Positions 9,661 through 18,821 of a DNA stretch of 64,000 nucleotides are shown here, piece after piece; the stretch's first letter is position 1, and each line of letters begins with the position of its first letter. The notes beneath the pieces are model-generated. The model made no database searches. It was given only the letters and a program-made list of their open reading frames with translations, and was not told where the DNA came from. The stretch comes from an uncultured Clostridia bacterium (GTDB lineage Bacteria; Bacillota; Clostridia; TANB77; CAG-508), in assembly GCA_934119935.1 (NCBI GenBank), contig CAKOSX010000003.1, forward strand, positions 62,001 through 126,000. The letters run 5' to 3'. A program made the translations under genes and the position numbers.

Positions 9661-10815
9661 TTATTTAGTAGTATTTGTTGTGTTAGTGTTAGTTGTATCT
9701 TCATCGTTTGTAGTTGTTGGGAACAACTCAGATACAATCTCTTTTGTTTTTTTGCTATTTGCAATATATAAAGATACACCATTGCACATTTCTACATCTC
9801 CAGGAACCATGTCTGTTTTAATGTTGTCTGCATTGAAATTTACTGCATATGGTACATATGCTTTTATTTCCGACATATCCATATTGGTTTTAACATTTTC
9901 TGCCATAACATCAACTATTTGTTTTAGTTTAAATATGTTTAGTGGTTTTAATGTTTGCTTTAGTGTAGCTTTTATAAACTCTCTTTGAGTTCTCATTCTT
10001 CCTAAGTCTTGTTGACCATAAGAACTTGGATATGTTGACCCATCATTATTATGTCTGAAGCGCAATAATTGTTCTGCTTTTGCCCCATCTATTAATTGCT
10101 CTCCTGCTTTTAAATCTATGTATAGATTTTGGTCTGTATCTTCTGTATAATACATGTCTATTGGTACATTAAATGTAACTCCACCTATAGCATCAACTAA
10201 TTTAATTAATGCCTTTGTATCTATAATAACATAATTTTCTAACTTCAATCCTGTTAAATCATTTATTCTATCTATAGCTTCTGGTATGTTTGTTCCACTT
10301 CTGAAAACAGTATTTATTTTATAGCTTGCAAGATAGTTCTGCGTTGCTGTTTTTCTATTTTTTCTTCCAACATATGTGTCTCTTGGAATTGACAATATAG
10401 AAGCTTCTTGTGTTTTTGGATTATATGAAGCTACCATAATAGTATCTGCTAATTTATAATCATCTACACCACTCTCGCCCATTATTAAAACTTGTATTGG
10501 TTGTAAATTTTGAAGCTTTTCAGTATCTTCCCATAATAATGTTGCTAGTGTACCAGTTAAACCTCCACCATTCTTATATATGTTATATCCGAATAATGTA
10601 CAAGACGCTAGAATTGCAAGTAACAATATAGTTACTACTACTCTTTTTACTTTTCTTACAGTTTTTACCTGTTTTTTAGCCTTTTTCTTTTTTACTTCCG
10701 TCTTTTCTTTAGGCTCTATCTTTTTAGTCTTTTTTAACTTCTCTTTTTTTGGCTTTATTTCTTCTTTTGCATGTCTTCCACGAGTTTTTTCATCTGCTTT
10801 TTTATTTCTACCCAA
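9661..10815 (-). CDS. LytR-CpsA-Psr (LCP) family glycopolymer transferase
   Basis: A 384-aa protein with a Lys/Glu-rich cytoplasmic N-terminus (about 1-60), one membrane helix (about 62-80) and an extracellular LCP domain. Visible motifs are SIPRDTYV with its Arg-Asp pair, the DAIGGV segment, and the late LLRFRHNNDGSxxG...DLGRMRTQREF stretch carrying the conserved Arg residues. LCP enzymes move undecaprenyl-linked teichoic acid or capsule polymers onto peptidoglycan. The C-terminal tail is Asn/Thr-rich. The start is a TTG preceded by GGGAG with about 9-nt spacing. It has its own promoter and probably forms a single-gene unit. Substrate polymer unknown. Confidence 0.9.
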   Translation of the reverse strand: MGRNKKADEKTRGRHAKEEIKPKKEKLKKTKKIEPKEKTEVKKKKAKKQVKTVRKVKRVVVTILLLAILASCTLFGYNIYKNGGGLTGTLATLLWEDTEKLQNLQPIQVLIMGESGVDDYKLADTIMVASYNPKTQEASILSIPRDTYVGRKNRKTATQNYLASYKINTVFRSGTNIPEAIDRINDLTGLKLENYVIIDTKALIKLVDAIGGVTFNVPIDMYYTEDTDQNLYIDLKAGEQLIDGAKAEQLLRFRHNNDGSTYPSSYGQQDLGRMRTQREFIKATLKQTLKPLNIFKLKQIVDVMAENVKTNMDMSEIKAYVPYAVNFNADNIKTDMVPGDVEMCNGVSLYIANSKKTKEIVSELFPTTTNDEDTTNTNTTNTTK

Positions 10816-10849
10816 TTAAAATCACTCCCACATAACTTTTATGCTTTAC

Positions 10850-10878
10850 AGTATAGCAAACATCGAGTAAAATATCAA
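10850..10878 (-). promoter_or_regulatory. Promoter of the LCP gene
   Basis: Read on the minus strand: TTGATA (10878-10873), 17-nt spacer, TATACT (10855-10850), followed by a leader of about 30 nt to the TTG start. Confidence 0.65.
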
Positions 10879-10884
10879 TAGAAT

Positions 10885-11529
10885 TTACTTAAATAATAAG
10901 TTTAGAATAATATTATTGTTATATAACATTTCTCCGAGGGTAGATTTTCCTATTGCCATTACTACAGCATTATTTGCCCATATAACACTTGTTAGTGATA
11001 TTACAGCAAGTATTGCATACACTATAACAATTCCCTCTATTGCTCCGTAAGCCAAACCTCCAATTTTGTCTACTTGTCTTATTACTGGAAGTTTTGTTAT
11101 TTGGCTTGTAAATAAGCTTACAATTAGCAACACTACCTTAACAGCTAAAAATATTACAATTGCTGATCCAACGTACACAACTGTTTTGGTTGTTTCGTCT
11201 ATCACATTTGTTTTTACTTCATCTGTTGCATTTTCTATTTCTTTATTAATATTGTTCATTATTGATGATGGTACGTTTTCTTCGTTTTTTTCTTCTTGTT
11301 TATTTTCCTGTACTCCAAATGTTGCATTAAGTGATGTTCTTATATTGTCGTCGATGGTCGTATTTTCTATTACAGCATTTCCAACTGGTTTGTACAAAAT
11401 TACCGCTAAAACAATAGCAATTATAAAAGAAAGCAATTTTATTAAACTACCAGTCAATCCTTTTTTATACCCTAAGAATATAAAAAGTAACATTACAGCA
11501 ACAATTATTAAATCTACAACAATTCCCAT
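10885..11529 (-). CDS. cvpA: CvpA family membrane protein
   Basis: A 214-aa protein with four predicted membrane helices. The N-terminal VDLIIVAVMLLFIFLGYKKG pattern and the later GGLAYGAIEGIVIVYAIL segment are typical of CvpA. An acidic, Asn/Glu-rich loop (about 72-105) separates the helix pairs. The family is tied to colicin V export and envelope homeostasis in Proteobacteria; its role in Firmicutes is unclear. It begins 12 nt after the DUF5711 gene, with GGAG in the gap, so the two form an operon. Confidence 0.85.
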   Translation of the reverse strand: MGIVVDLIIVAVMLLFIFLGYKKGLTGSLIKLLSFIIAIVLAVILYKPVGNAVIENTTIDDNIRTSLNATFGVQENKQEEKNEENVPSSIMNNINKEIENATDEVKTNVIDETTKTVVYVGSAIVIFLAVKVVLLIVSLFTSQITKLPVIRQVDKIGGLAYGAIEGIVIVYAILAVISLTSVIWANNAVVMAIGKSTLGEMLYNNNIILNLLFK

Positions 11530-11540
11530 ATTCTTTCTCC

Positions 11541-12779
11541 TTAAAACTTTATAATTTCAATTTTGTTTCTATATACAATGCCTGCTAAGTAATCTGACAT
11601 AACGATTTTCCTTATTTCTTGGTTTGATACATATTTTTTTATTAACCATCCATTTGACTCTATAAAATGGATTTCTGACCCTAAATTTAATGCAATTTTA
11701 TTACCATAACAGTATAGTTCTTTAATTACACCCTCAAATTTATAGGTATTTTCTTTTTGCGTCGATGAATTTATAATTTTTATAGTTGTATTTGTGCTAA
11801 GTAAACCCGCATTTTCTTCTACACTCTTAACAACATTATTATATAGCTTTATACTATAAAAAGTTATTTTCTCTTGCTGTGTGTCTATGTCTGTAAGCTT
11901 TGTATCGTCATTGTTTTTTATAACATGTATTCCATTATCATATTCACATACTAAATTGTTTTTATTTTGATATTTTATGTCTAGTATTAAACTGTTTACA
12001 GGAGCATTGTATGTATATACAATTGCTTCTTTAGGATTTTCTTTTGCTTTTGCAATAGATACTACCTTTATATCTGATTGGATAAGTGTTCCACTTATAT
12101 TTACCTCTGCAATACTTAAAAATTTATTATCCTCAGATATGCTTATGTCTACTGCAATTGAACTAGATATATATGTTTTAAATATCTCATTTCCCGTCTC
12201 GTCATACAAGACCACAACAGATTTATATGCCGTTCCTTTTAATATTACTGCTGAATATCCACTAGAATTTACACATACTCTTGATATATTTCCTTCTATT
12301 GCTTTAGAATCTTTTGCCCATTTAATTGTGTTATCTTCTAGCAAATATGCTTTAGATTCATTCTGTTCGGCAATTATTAAAAATTTTTCACTCATATCCA
12401 TTATTGGATTACTTATTTCTATTTTACTTTCCGATTCTTCTTTACCAGATGCATTGTATGTTTTTAAACTATTATCTTTTAAAATAGCAATATATTTTGA
12501 ATATGCAAAAATATTTGAATTATCATAATCTTCTAGTTTAATGCTTTTTAAATTGTTTTCTGATATTTCTTTATGTAAAATATTCATATCTACATAATTT
12601 CTAAAATTTTCATTTGAAGCATAAACTGCATAAGCAACTATAATAAGACATATTATAACTATTAAAATGCATACTCCAATTATCTTCTTTTTATTTATTG
12701 TTTTATTTTCATTTTTGTTAAAATACAACAAATTCACACTATTTCTAGTCTTTTCCTGTTCTTTCGTTTTAGGTTTCAT
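11541..12779 (-). CDS. DUF5711 family membrane-anchored beta-propeller-like protein
   Basis: A 412-aa protein with a basic cytoplasmic start, one membrane helix (about 35-52) and a long extracellular part made of repeated short beta-strand units. Examples are YSKYIAILKDNSLKTYN and SEKFLIIAEQNESKAYLLE, resembling WD/PQQ-type blades. This matches the DUF5711 family found beside cvpA in Clostridia. No enzymatic motif is visible; a scaffold or sensing role is only a guess. Operon with the downstream cvpA gene (12-nt gap). Start ATG follows GGGAGAG. Confidence 0.75.
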   Translation of the reverse strand: MKPKTKEQEKTRNSVNLLYFNKNENKTINKKKIIGVCILIVIICLIIVAYAVYASNENFRNYVDMNILHKEISENNLKSIKLEDYDNSNIFAYSKYIAILKDNSLKTYNASGKEESESKIEISNPIMDMSEKFLIIAEQNESKAYLLEDNTIKWAKDSKAIEGNISRVCVNSSGYSAVILKGTAYKSVVVLYDETGNEIFKTYISSSIAVDISISEDNKFLSIAEVNISGTLIQSDIKVVSIAKAKENPKEAIVYTYNAPVNSLILDIKYQNKNNLVCEYDNGIHVIKNNDDTKLTDIDTQQEKITFYSIKLYNNVVKSVEENAGLLSTNTTIKIINSSTQKENTYKFEGVIKELYCYGNKIALNLGSEIHFIESNGWLIKKYVSNQEIRKIVMSDYLAGIVYRNKIEIIKF

Positions 12780-12842
12780 TTTTCTCTCCCATATATTTTA
12801 AAATTTACCATCAAAATGTAAATTTTTCTTATATAATTTATA

Positions 12843-13892
12843 TCAGTTTTTGCTATTTTTTGCAATACTCTTAGCTTTTTTTACAATAGTAATTATTTGT
12901 ACCATTCCAACTACACCAAATAATGGGTACAGCTTTTCTACTAGTCGCCCAAAACCTATATAAGCTATAGGAATTTCCATTATACATATGCCAAGAACCG
13001 CTAATTTATATTTTCTTTTATCAGATATATTTTCTACACTTCCATACCCAGATGAAATTGCCGAAGTCAAAATTGCTGTTATTATTGCAATTGAATACGA
13101 GATTTTTTCAGCAGGATGAAAATCGTTTAATATTGTAAGCACAGGTATTTCAATGTTACTAACATTTATTGCTGAAAACACTAATAATTGATAAATTGCA
13201 AGTATTAATACCAGAAATATTATAGTAGATGCAATTGTTACTGCAATTGTTTCTTTTTTGCTTTTTATACTTTTTCCTAGTAACACAATTATAGGAATAA
13301 GTGTAATACTATTATAGCTTGCATATAATATTGCATTTACCACTGCTTTTCCAATATTATTTGAATTTGTATTTATATTTGCATTAATTATGTTGACAAA
13401 TGAACAATTTTTTAGACTAATAATAATGATAATTGCAATCATAATTGGTACAACTATTAAATTCAATTTAATAATTCCATCTATGTTTTTTATTAGTAAA
13501 AAATATACAACAATAGCATTTATTATTGCCGTTACAATTATTGGAATATTGAATTCCTGTTTAAAAAAGGTGCAAAAACCAGCACACATTATCCAAAAAG
13601 ATACTAATAAAAATGTATTTATAACACTTTCTAATATCCATTTTAATTTTTTATTTTCTGTTATTTTATCTAAGAATTCATTATTGTTCATTGCCTCTTT
13701 TTGTTTGATAATATACAAAGTAGCATATATTATAATTCCAGTTAAAACAGACGAAATAAGTGCACCTAAGAGTCCACTCTTGCCATATTGAGCAAAAAAA
13801 ATATATATTTCTTTTCCAGATGCAAACCCTGCTCCGATTACTGTGCCGGTTATTACCGATACTACTTTTGCAACATTTAAAATACTATTCAT
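12843..13892 (-). CDS. YkvI-type membrane transporter (LeuT-fold-like)
   Basis: A 349-aa protein with about ten hydrophobic helices. The first helix has VISVITGTVIGAGFASGKEI-like residues, matching the GxGFASGxE motif of YkvI-type proteins, distant relatives of amino-acid/cation symporters. Substrate is unknown. The start is unusual: the only purine-rich Shine-Dalgarno (GAGGGGG) lies in the 3' arm of the terminator-like hairpin at 13894-13925, just 4 nt before the ATG. Translation or transcription may therefore depend on how that hairpin folds. It is followed after 63 nt by the DUF5711-cvpA pair on the same strand. Confidence 0.75.
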   Translation of the reverse strand: MNSILNVAKVVSVITGTVIGAGFASGKEIYIFFAQYGKSGLLGALISSVLTGIIIYATLYIIKQKEAMNNNEFLDKITENKKLKWILESVINTFLLVSFWIMCAGFCTFFKQEFNIPIIVTAIINAIVVYFLLIKNIDGIIKLNLIVVPIMIAIIIIISLKNCSFVNIINANINTNSNNIGKAVVNAILYASYNSITLIPIIVLLGKSIKSKKETIAVTIASTIIFLVLILAIYQLLVFSAINVSNIEIPVLTILNDFHPAEKISYSIAIITAILTSAISSGYGSVENISDKRKYKLAVLGICIMEIPIAYIGFGRLVEKLYPLFGVVGMVQIITIVKKAKSIAKNSKN

Positions 13893-13893
13893 A

Positions 13894-13925
13894 AAACCCC
13901 CTCATAAAATTTATGAAGGGGTTTT
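13894..13925 (-). terminator. Terminator-like hairpin overlapping the ykvI ribosome site
   Basis: On the minus strand an AACCCC(C)TTCATAA / TATGAGGGGGTT hairpin follows the stop of the Gld-like ABC operon. Its T-run is only TTTT and runs into the ATG of the transporter gene. It looks like the ABC operon terminator and at the same time occludes the next gene's Shine-Dalgarno. Confidence 0.6.
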
Positions 13926-13937
13926 TATTTTATTACA

Positions 13938-15407
13938 TTATTTTCTTCTTCTAATTAGCCATACCACAATTCCTAATAAAATAATCGAAATTGGTAAAAT
14001 CGCTATTATATTTCTTACTACTGCATCTTCTTTTGCTGTTGGTGCATATGTTAAAATTCCTGTGTCTTTTCTTAATACAATGTTGTCTTTTCTACCTGTT
14101 AAATATGATATAGAATTTATTAAAAATTCTCTATTCTTATAGAAATTTATTGCTGGTCTATCACTGCTTGAAGACGAGCTTGAACTACTGTTTAAAGTTA
14201 TGAGCCAATCGCTAACAAACATAGCATTTGCAGAAAGCACTAATCTTGATGTTTTTCCATCACCTACATCTTTTGTTAATGCTGATGCAATTGCTTCTCC
14301 ATTATTAAGTAATTGATCAGATTGCGTGATAGTTTGGCTTGTAATAGATGAATCTGTTCTTAAATATGCTGTCTCTGATGCGATAATTAAATCTTCTTTT
14401 GTAACTCCTAAATTCTCTAATTCCTCATCTGATTTGTAATTTATTATTCCTCCAGCAACTATTGCAACTTTTTGGCTTGAAGCAATGTACTTTGTAATTT
14501 CTGAAGTTTTATTTAACTCTGGAATTACTATATTAGTATATCCTACTTCTCTACTTGTATTTTGCTCATACATCATTCCATTTGGTAAAGAAGCTCCATA
14601 TAAATCTAGTATAGCCTGGAAATTTGGATAATTTGCATCTTTTGGATTCTGCATAATCATCATATCTCCACCTTGATTTATATAGTCTATTATTATATTT
14701 CTTTCAAATTCAGTTAAGTCTTCGCTAATATTAGTTATTACTAATACATCGCAATCCTCTGGTACTCTTCCTGCTACCAATAAATCAACATCTTCAATTT
14801 CATTTGCTTCATTTTTTAACACTTCTTTTGCAATCTGATAATTTTGTGAATCATTAGATGTATGGTTTGTAGAAAAGTATATCTTTGGGTTTTCACTCAA
14901 GTTTACATCCAATATTGCATTTGTAATTTTCTGTTCTGTAACATCTAATTGTTTCAATGTATCTGAGTCATATGTATAAAAATCGTTATAAGAAACTAAT
15001 TTGCTTCTCTCACCTGATTCAGCAATTATTAATGAATCTGTACTTGAACTTATTCCATATTTTTCTTGCAATTCTGGAATTTCTAAAGCATCAGAAACTT
15101 CTTCATATGTTATATGAGAGTTAGCTTTATTATATAGTTTTGCATAATTAATTACCTCAGTATTATCAGACATTTTGTATAATATTAATTTTGTATCATT
15201 TGTTACACTGCTTATTTTATCTAACGATTCTTGTGTTAAAGAATATATTTTTTCCTTTGTTACATCTATATCACTAATGTTTTTGCTACTAACAAACAAA
15301 TTTAAAGCTATAGTAACAATAATTACTAATATCATTAGCAATGCAGTAACCACACCACTTCTTAAGCATTTAAAGCCTTTCATTTTATCTTTGAATTTTC
15401 CCTTCAC
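13938..15407 (-). CDS. GldG-like ABC transporter auxiliary protein
   Basis: A 489-aa protein anchored by an N-terminal helix (about 17-38) and a C-terminal helix (about 465-485, followed by RRRK), with a large extracellular domain between. The domain matches the GldG/ABC_transp_aux type: NxYxxxSxxSxDxLxIxxG-like strands, then a segment with DCDVLVITN and GGDMMIMQNP. In Bacteroidetes GldG works with GldA/GldF in gliding; in Firmicutes such systems are of unknown substrate. A serine run (eight of ten residues Ser) lies at about 410-420. The start is a GTG with GGAGG 8 nt upstream. Third gene of the ATPase-permease-GldG operon. Confidence 0.8.
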   Translation of the reverse strand: MKGKFKDKMKGFKCLRSGVVTALLMILVIIVTIALNLFVSSKNISDIDVTKEKIYSLTQESLDKISSVTNDTKLILYKMSDNTEVINYAKLYNKANSHITYEEVSDALEIPELQEKYGISSSTDSLIIAESGERSKLVSYNDFYTYDSDTLKQLDVTEQKITNAILDVNLSENPKIYFSTNHTSNDSQNYQIAKEVLKNEANEIEDVDLLVAGRVPEDCDVLVITNISEDLTEFERNIIIDYINQGGDMMIMQNPKDANYPNFQAILDLYGASLPNGMMYEQNTSREVGYTNIVIPELNKTSEITKYIASSQKVAIVAGGIINYKSDEELENLGVTKEDLIIASETAYLRTDSSITSQTITQSDQLLNNGEAIASALTKDVGDGKTSRLVLSANAMFVSDWLITLNSSSSSSSSSDRPAINFYKNREFLINSISYLTGRKDNIVLRKDTGILTYAPTAKEDAVVRNIIAILPISIILLGIVVWLIRRRK

Positions 15408-15420
15408 AACTTATTCCTCC

Positions 15421-16104
15421 TTATTTAACTAATTTTCTTCTTTTCATAACAATTATTGTTAATATAATAAACATTACTGTTATTGATAACAATCTAATTG
15501 TTTGTGTTATTGGAAACAATCCAGTTGTAAAAGACCAGAAGTTTTCTATTAAAGATAAAGGTGCAAATACTGTTGAAATGTTTGGAGCAAGCCATGTTAA
15601 TATAAATATAGCTATTGAAGATATTCCGGCAATTACTTGGTTTTCAGTTAAGCTAGATAAAAACATTCCTAAGCTTATATATGCCATTGAAGTTATTAAA
15701 AAGCCTATCATTGTTATTATAACTGTAGGAATATCTGGAACTTTAAAATAGCAAATTATTCCTAAATAAACCAATGTTAATAATTCTGTTACTCCAACTA
15801 CAATTAATGCAGCAAAAAATTTACCTAAAGTAATTGAAATCATGCTTCTTGGTGATGTCATTAATATTTGCTCTGTGCCACTTTTTCTCTCTTCTGGGAA
15901 CATCCTCATAGTTAAAAGAGGCATTATAAATGCAACAATATACATAAGAGCATTAAATAATACATATTGATATGTTACAGCTCCATTCTGAACAGTCATT
16001 ATATAGAAAATTAAGCTATACATTGCCAAAAATAAACCTATAAATACATACCCTATTGGTGAAAAGAAATAAGTTTTTAATTCCTTTTTTATTACTGCCC
16101 ACAT
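15421..16104 (-). CDS. ABC-2 type permease (GldF-like)
   Basis: A 227-aa, six-helix membrane protein. The N-terminal VIKKELKTYFFSPIGYV segment and the PEERKSGTEQILMTSP loop are characteristic of ABC-2 permeases of the Gld/Nos type. Its ATG overlaps the ATPase stop codon (TAATG), so translation is coupled. It should form the membrane channel with the preceding ATPase and the following GldG-like protein. Substrate unknown. Confidence 0.85.
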   Translation of the reverse strand: MWAVIKKELKTYFFSPIGYVFIGLFLAMYSLIFYIMTVQNGAVTYQYVLFNALMYIVAFIMPLLTMRMFPEERKSGTEQILMTSPRSMISITLGKFFAALIVVGVTELLTLVYLGIICYFKVPDIPTVIITMIGFLITSMAYISLGMFLSSLTENQVIAGISSIAIFILTWLAPNISTVFAPLSLIENFWSFTTGLFPITQTIRLLSITVMFIILTIIVMKRRKLVK

Positions 16105-17249
16105 TATTTTTCTCCTCCTTTTTTATTTTCTTTTGCTGTTTTATTTTCTTTTTTTTCTTCTTTCTTAGCCTTCTTGTTTTCAGCTTTTTCTTCTTTTTTA
16201 GCTTTTTTATTCTCTGCTTTTTCTTCCTTTTGAGCCTTTTTACTCTCTTCTTTCAATTCTTTTTCATGTTTTCTTTTCTCTTCAGCAGCAGCTTCCTCGG
16301 CTTTTCTCTTCTTTGTGTTCTCGTCAATTATTGTTATAAATGCATCTTCTAATGATTTTTCAGCCGATTTAAGTTCGAATATTGTAATATTCTTTTTAGG
16401 CAATATTTCGAATAATTTCTTACGTAAGTCGAATTCTGTGTTAGATTTTAACATGTACTGTTTTGTTCCATCATCATTATCCTTAATACATTTACATTCT
16501 ATCAACTCTGGAATATCATTTTTCAAAGTCTTCATGTTATTGCTATTATCTTCAACTGTTAATAATATTACATTTTGTCTTTCAGTTTCTTTTTCAAGAT
16601 TTTCTGGAGTATCTATTGCTACTATTTTTCCTTTATTAATTATAATAACTTTTTCACAAATTTGACTAACTTCTGATAGAATATGAGAACTCAATATTAC
16701 TGTATGTTTCTTACCTAATCTCTTTATTAATTGCCTTATTTCTGTAATTTGTTTTGGATCTAACCCAACAGTTGGCTCATCTAAAATTACAATTTTAGGG
16801 TCTCCAACTAAAGCTCCCGCAAGGCTAACTCTTTGTTTATAACCTCTAGATAAATTTCTTATTAGTCTATCGGCAACATCTTCTATTCCTGTTTCTCTTA
16901 AAACGTTTGCAACACGCTCTTTTTTCTCTTTGTGTGGAACTTTTTTCAATTCTGCCATGTATGTAACAAATTCTTTTACAGTTAAATCTGTATATAAAGG
17001 CACACCTTCTGGCATATATCCAATCTCCTGTTTTGCCTTTATAGATTGCTTTGATGTATCAAAACCATTTACAATAATGGTACCATCAGTTGGCTCTATA
17101 AAACCAGTAATCATGTTCATTGTTGTACTTTTTCCAGCTCCATTAGGACCTAAAAAGCCAACCACTTCTCCATCGTTCACAGTAAAACTTATATTATCTA
17201 CTGCAACAAAGTTTCCATACTTTTTTGTGACATTCTTAACTTCTATCAC
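16104..17249 (-). CDS. ABC transporter ATP-binding protein (GldA-like) with Lys/Glu-rich tail
   Basis: An ABC ATPase of 381 residues from the chosen start. Walker A is GPNGAGKST, the signature is LSRGYKQR (in place of LSGGQ), and Walker B is IVILDEPTVGLDP, followed by the SSHIL switch His. The start is a GTG (codon 6 of the longest frame) because GGAGG sits 8 nt before it; this gives the usual MIEVKNVTKKYG beginning. Residues from about 305 on are unusual: a Lys/Glu/Ala tail of about 75 residues with back-to-back copies of an 11-residue unit (AENKKAKKEEK). Such tails are not needed for ATPase function. First gene of the three-gene ABC operon. Confidence 0.9.
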   Translation of the reverse strand: MIEVKNVTKKYGNFVAVDNISFTVNDGEVVGFLGPNGAGKSTTMNMITGFIEPTDGTIIVNGFDTSKQSIKAKQEIGYMPEGVPLYTDLTVKEFVTYMAELKKVPHKEKKERVANVLRETGIEDVADRLIRNLSRGYKQRVSLAGALVGDPKIVILDEPTVGLDPKQITEIRQLIKRLGKKHTVILSSHILSEVSQICEKVIIINKGKIVAIDTPENLEKETERQNVILLTVEDNSNNMKTLKNDIPELIECKCIKDNDDGTKQYMLKSNTEFDLRKKLFEILPKKNITIFELKSAEKSLEDAFITIIDENTKKRKAEEAAAEEKRKHEKELKEESKKAQKEEKAENKKAKKEEKAENKKAKKEEKKENKTAKENKKGGEK

Positions 17250-17294
17250 GACGTTTTCCTCCAATCTATTATTTCCCTATGTTTTTACCCCTTT

Positions 17295-17323
17295 ATATTA
17301 TCACTAGAAAATTATTAGTGCAA
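17295..17323 (-). promoter_or_regulatory. Promoter of the Gld-like ABC operon
   Basis: Minus strand TTGCAC (17323-17318), 17-nt spacer, TAATAT (17300-17295). The leader to the GTG is about 40 nt. Confidence 0.5.
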
Positions 17324-17382
17324 TAACTTTTATGCAATTCACATAGAATTCACAAATTTTTACTTTTGTTTCGTTGTATGTA

Positions 17383-17411
17383 TTGTATTTACATAAAAAA
17401 TTTGGTATTAT
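17383..17411 (+). promoter_or_regulatory. Promoter of yhbY
   Basis: TTGTAT (17383-17388), 17-nt spacer, TATTAT (17406-17411), about 30 nt before the ATG. Confidence 0.55.
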
Positions 17412-17444
17412 ATATATACTAAAATTATGATTGGAGATTTTATT

Positions 17445-17735
17445 ATGAATAGTAAGCAACGTGCATATTTAAGAGGCTTGGCAAGTACAATGCCAGCAAT
17501 TTTTCAAGTTGGAAAAAACGGAATTTCTGAAAACTTTATTAAACAAATAGATGATGCCTTAGAGGCTAGAGAATTAATAAAATTAAATGTATTAGCAACT
17601 TCTCCAGAAGATATTTCTGAAGTTGCAAATACAATTTCAAGTTCAACAAATTCTGAAATAATTCAAACAATGGGAAACAAAATTACATTATTTAGAGCTA
17701 GAAAGAAAAACTCAAAAATTAATCTACCTAAATAA
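17445..17735 (+). CDS. yhbY: YhbY-type CRM-domain RNA-binding protein
   Basis: A 96-aa protein that is one CRM (CRS1-YhbY) domain: LRGLASTMPAIFQVGKNGIS at the N-terminus carries the GxxG RNA-binding loop, and it ends in a basic tail. YhbY proteins associate with pre-50S ribosomal particles. The start is the second ATG of the frame, because GGAG lies 8 nt before it and the first ATG (17427) has no ribosome site; this gives the family length. Monocistronic. Confidence 0.9.
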   Translation: MNSKQRAYLRGLASTMPAIFQVGKNGISENFIKQIDDALEARELIKLNVLATSPEDISEVANTISSSTNSEIIQTMGNKITLFRARKKNSKINLPK

Positions 17736-17785
17736 AATATAAAGTGGTGAAATAAATATTTTATATCTATTCACCACTTTATATT
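17736..17785. terminator. Bidirectional terminator between yhbY and the CmpB-like gene
   Basis: Perfect 16-bp arms (17736-17751 and 17770-17785) that start with A/T runs on both sides. The right arm overlaps the stop codon of the convergent gene. Confidence 0.85.
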
Positions 17786-18551
17786 ATTTTATATCTCTTA
17801 TCATTATTGTATCTCTATCCTCACCAATGATTCTTAATTTTGGAAATACCTTTTCCATTCTCTCATTTGTAAATACTTCGTTTTGGAATATTTCTATTGA
17901 TGTATTATTGCTAATATAGTTTTTGCCAGCAAGTGTTTCTCTTGCTCTTGTTGCATATGTTCTTGCTGCCCACACTGTAAACATAATTGAGATTGCTATT
18001 ATAATCGTCAAAATTATGTCTACCGCAATACTAGTTTTTCCTTTCATTAATCCTATAATTTTATCTGTAAATTCTTTTAAAATGTTTATTAGCATTACTG
18101 TCATAAAGCCCCAGAACAGTGCATATTCTAAGCATACTCTTCCATTTATATTAAACTTAGACCATGTATAATTCCAAAGTCTAGCACCAATAACAGTTTC
18201 TAATACAAAGCTTAATACATATTGCATTGCACTTGCAAAAATACAACCAATTATAAAAAGCCTTATTTTTTTATCTTTATATTTATTTAGGAAAATTATT
18301 GTAAGAATAGCTCCTATTCCATAAAACCAACAGAATGGTCCTGTTGTTACACAAAAAGGAGTATCTGTAGTTCTTGCTTTTATGAAATTAATAATACATT
18401 CTAGTATTAGTCCTAAAACACTGAAAATTATAAAATACCATAAATACTTATGAAATTTTCTCTCTTTCTGCACGGTTTTATTTTTTTCTACTTTTTGTTT
18501 TGCATTTGATTTATTCTGCAAAACCTCTTCTTTCTGCTTTTCTTTTTTCAT
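17784..18551 (-). CDS. CmpB-like (PF06541-type) membrane protein
   Basis: A 255-aa protein. A Lys/Glu-rich cytoplasmic start (1-35) is followed by five or six membrane helices. The stretch TTGPFCWFYGIGAILTII and the later CLEYALFWGFMTVM motif match the family annotated as putative ABC transporter permease (ABC_trans_CmpB). No ATPase partner lies next to it, so transport is unproven. Start ATG follows CAGGAGG. A perfect minus-strand promoter lies about 120 nt upstream. Confidence 0.75.
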   Translation of the reverse strand: MKKEKQKEEVLQNKSNAKQKVEKNKTVQKERKFHKYLWYFIIFSVLGLILECIINFIKARTTDTPFCVTTGPFCWFYGIGAILTIIFLNKYKDKKIRLFIIGCIFASAMQYVLSFVLETVIGARLWNYTWSKFNINGRVCLEYALFWGFMTVMLINILKEFTDKIIGLMKGKTSIAVDIILTIIIAISIMFTVWAARTYATRARETLAGKNYISNNTSIEIFQNEVFTNERMEKVFPKLRIIGEDRDTIMIRDIK

Positions 18552-18668
18552 TTTATTTCCTCCTGCAAAGACAAAAATCTAATGCAATAAAATTTAGATC
18601 TCACCCTAATATTTTAATTATACTCTCTTTGTATTATTCCATTTAATGTTGTTATTTTTAGCGACTCA

Positions 18669-18697
18669 ATTATACTAATAGCAAAATATTTTGTCAA
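18669..18697 (-). promoter_or_regulatory. Promoter of the CmpB-like gene
   Basis: Minus strand TTGACA (18697-18692), 17-nt spacer, TATAAT (18674-18669): perfect consensus. It implies a leader of about 110 nt, in which I see no recognisable riboswitch. Confidence 0.75.
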
Positions 18698-18765
18698 TAT
18701 ATGCTTATTCGTTGACAAAAGCCCATGAATTTGAGAGGTAGAAATAACTTTTTTATTATATAATA

Positions 18766-18794
18766 TTGTGTAGAATTTTGTTCTATGGTATAAT
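18766..18794 (+). promoter_or_regulatory. Promoter of the Fic-like gene
   Basis: TTGTGT (18766-18771), 17-nt spacer, TATAAT (18789-18794), about 28 nt before the ATG. Confidence 0.65.
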
Positions 18795-18821
18795 TTTTGA
18801 TGTAAAGAAGGAGAAATTATA

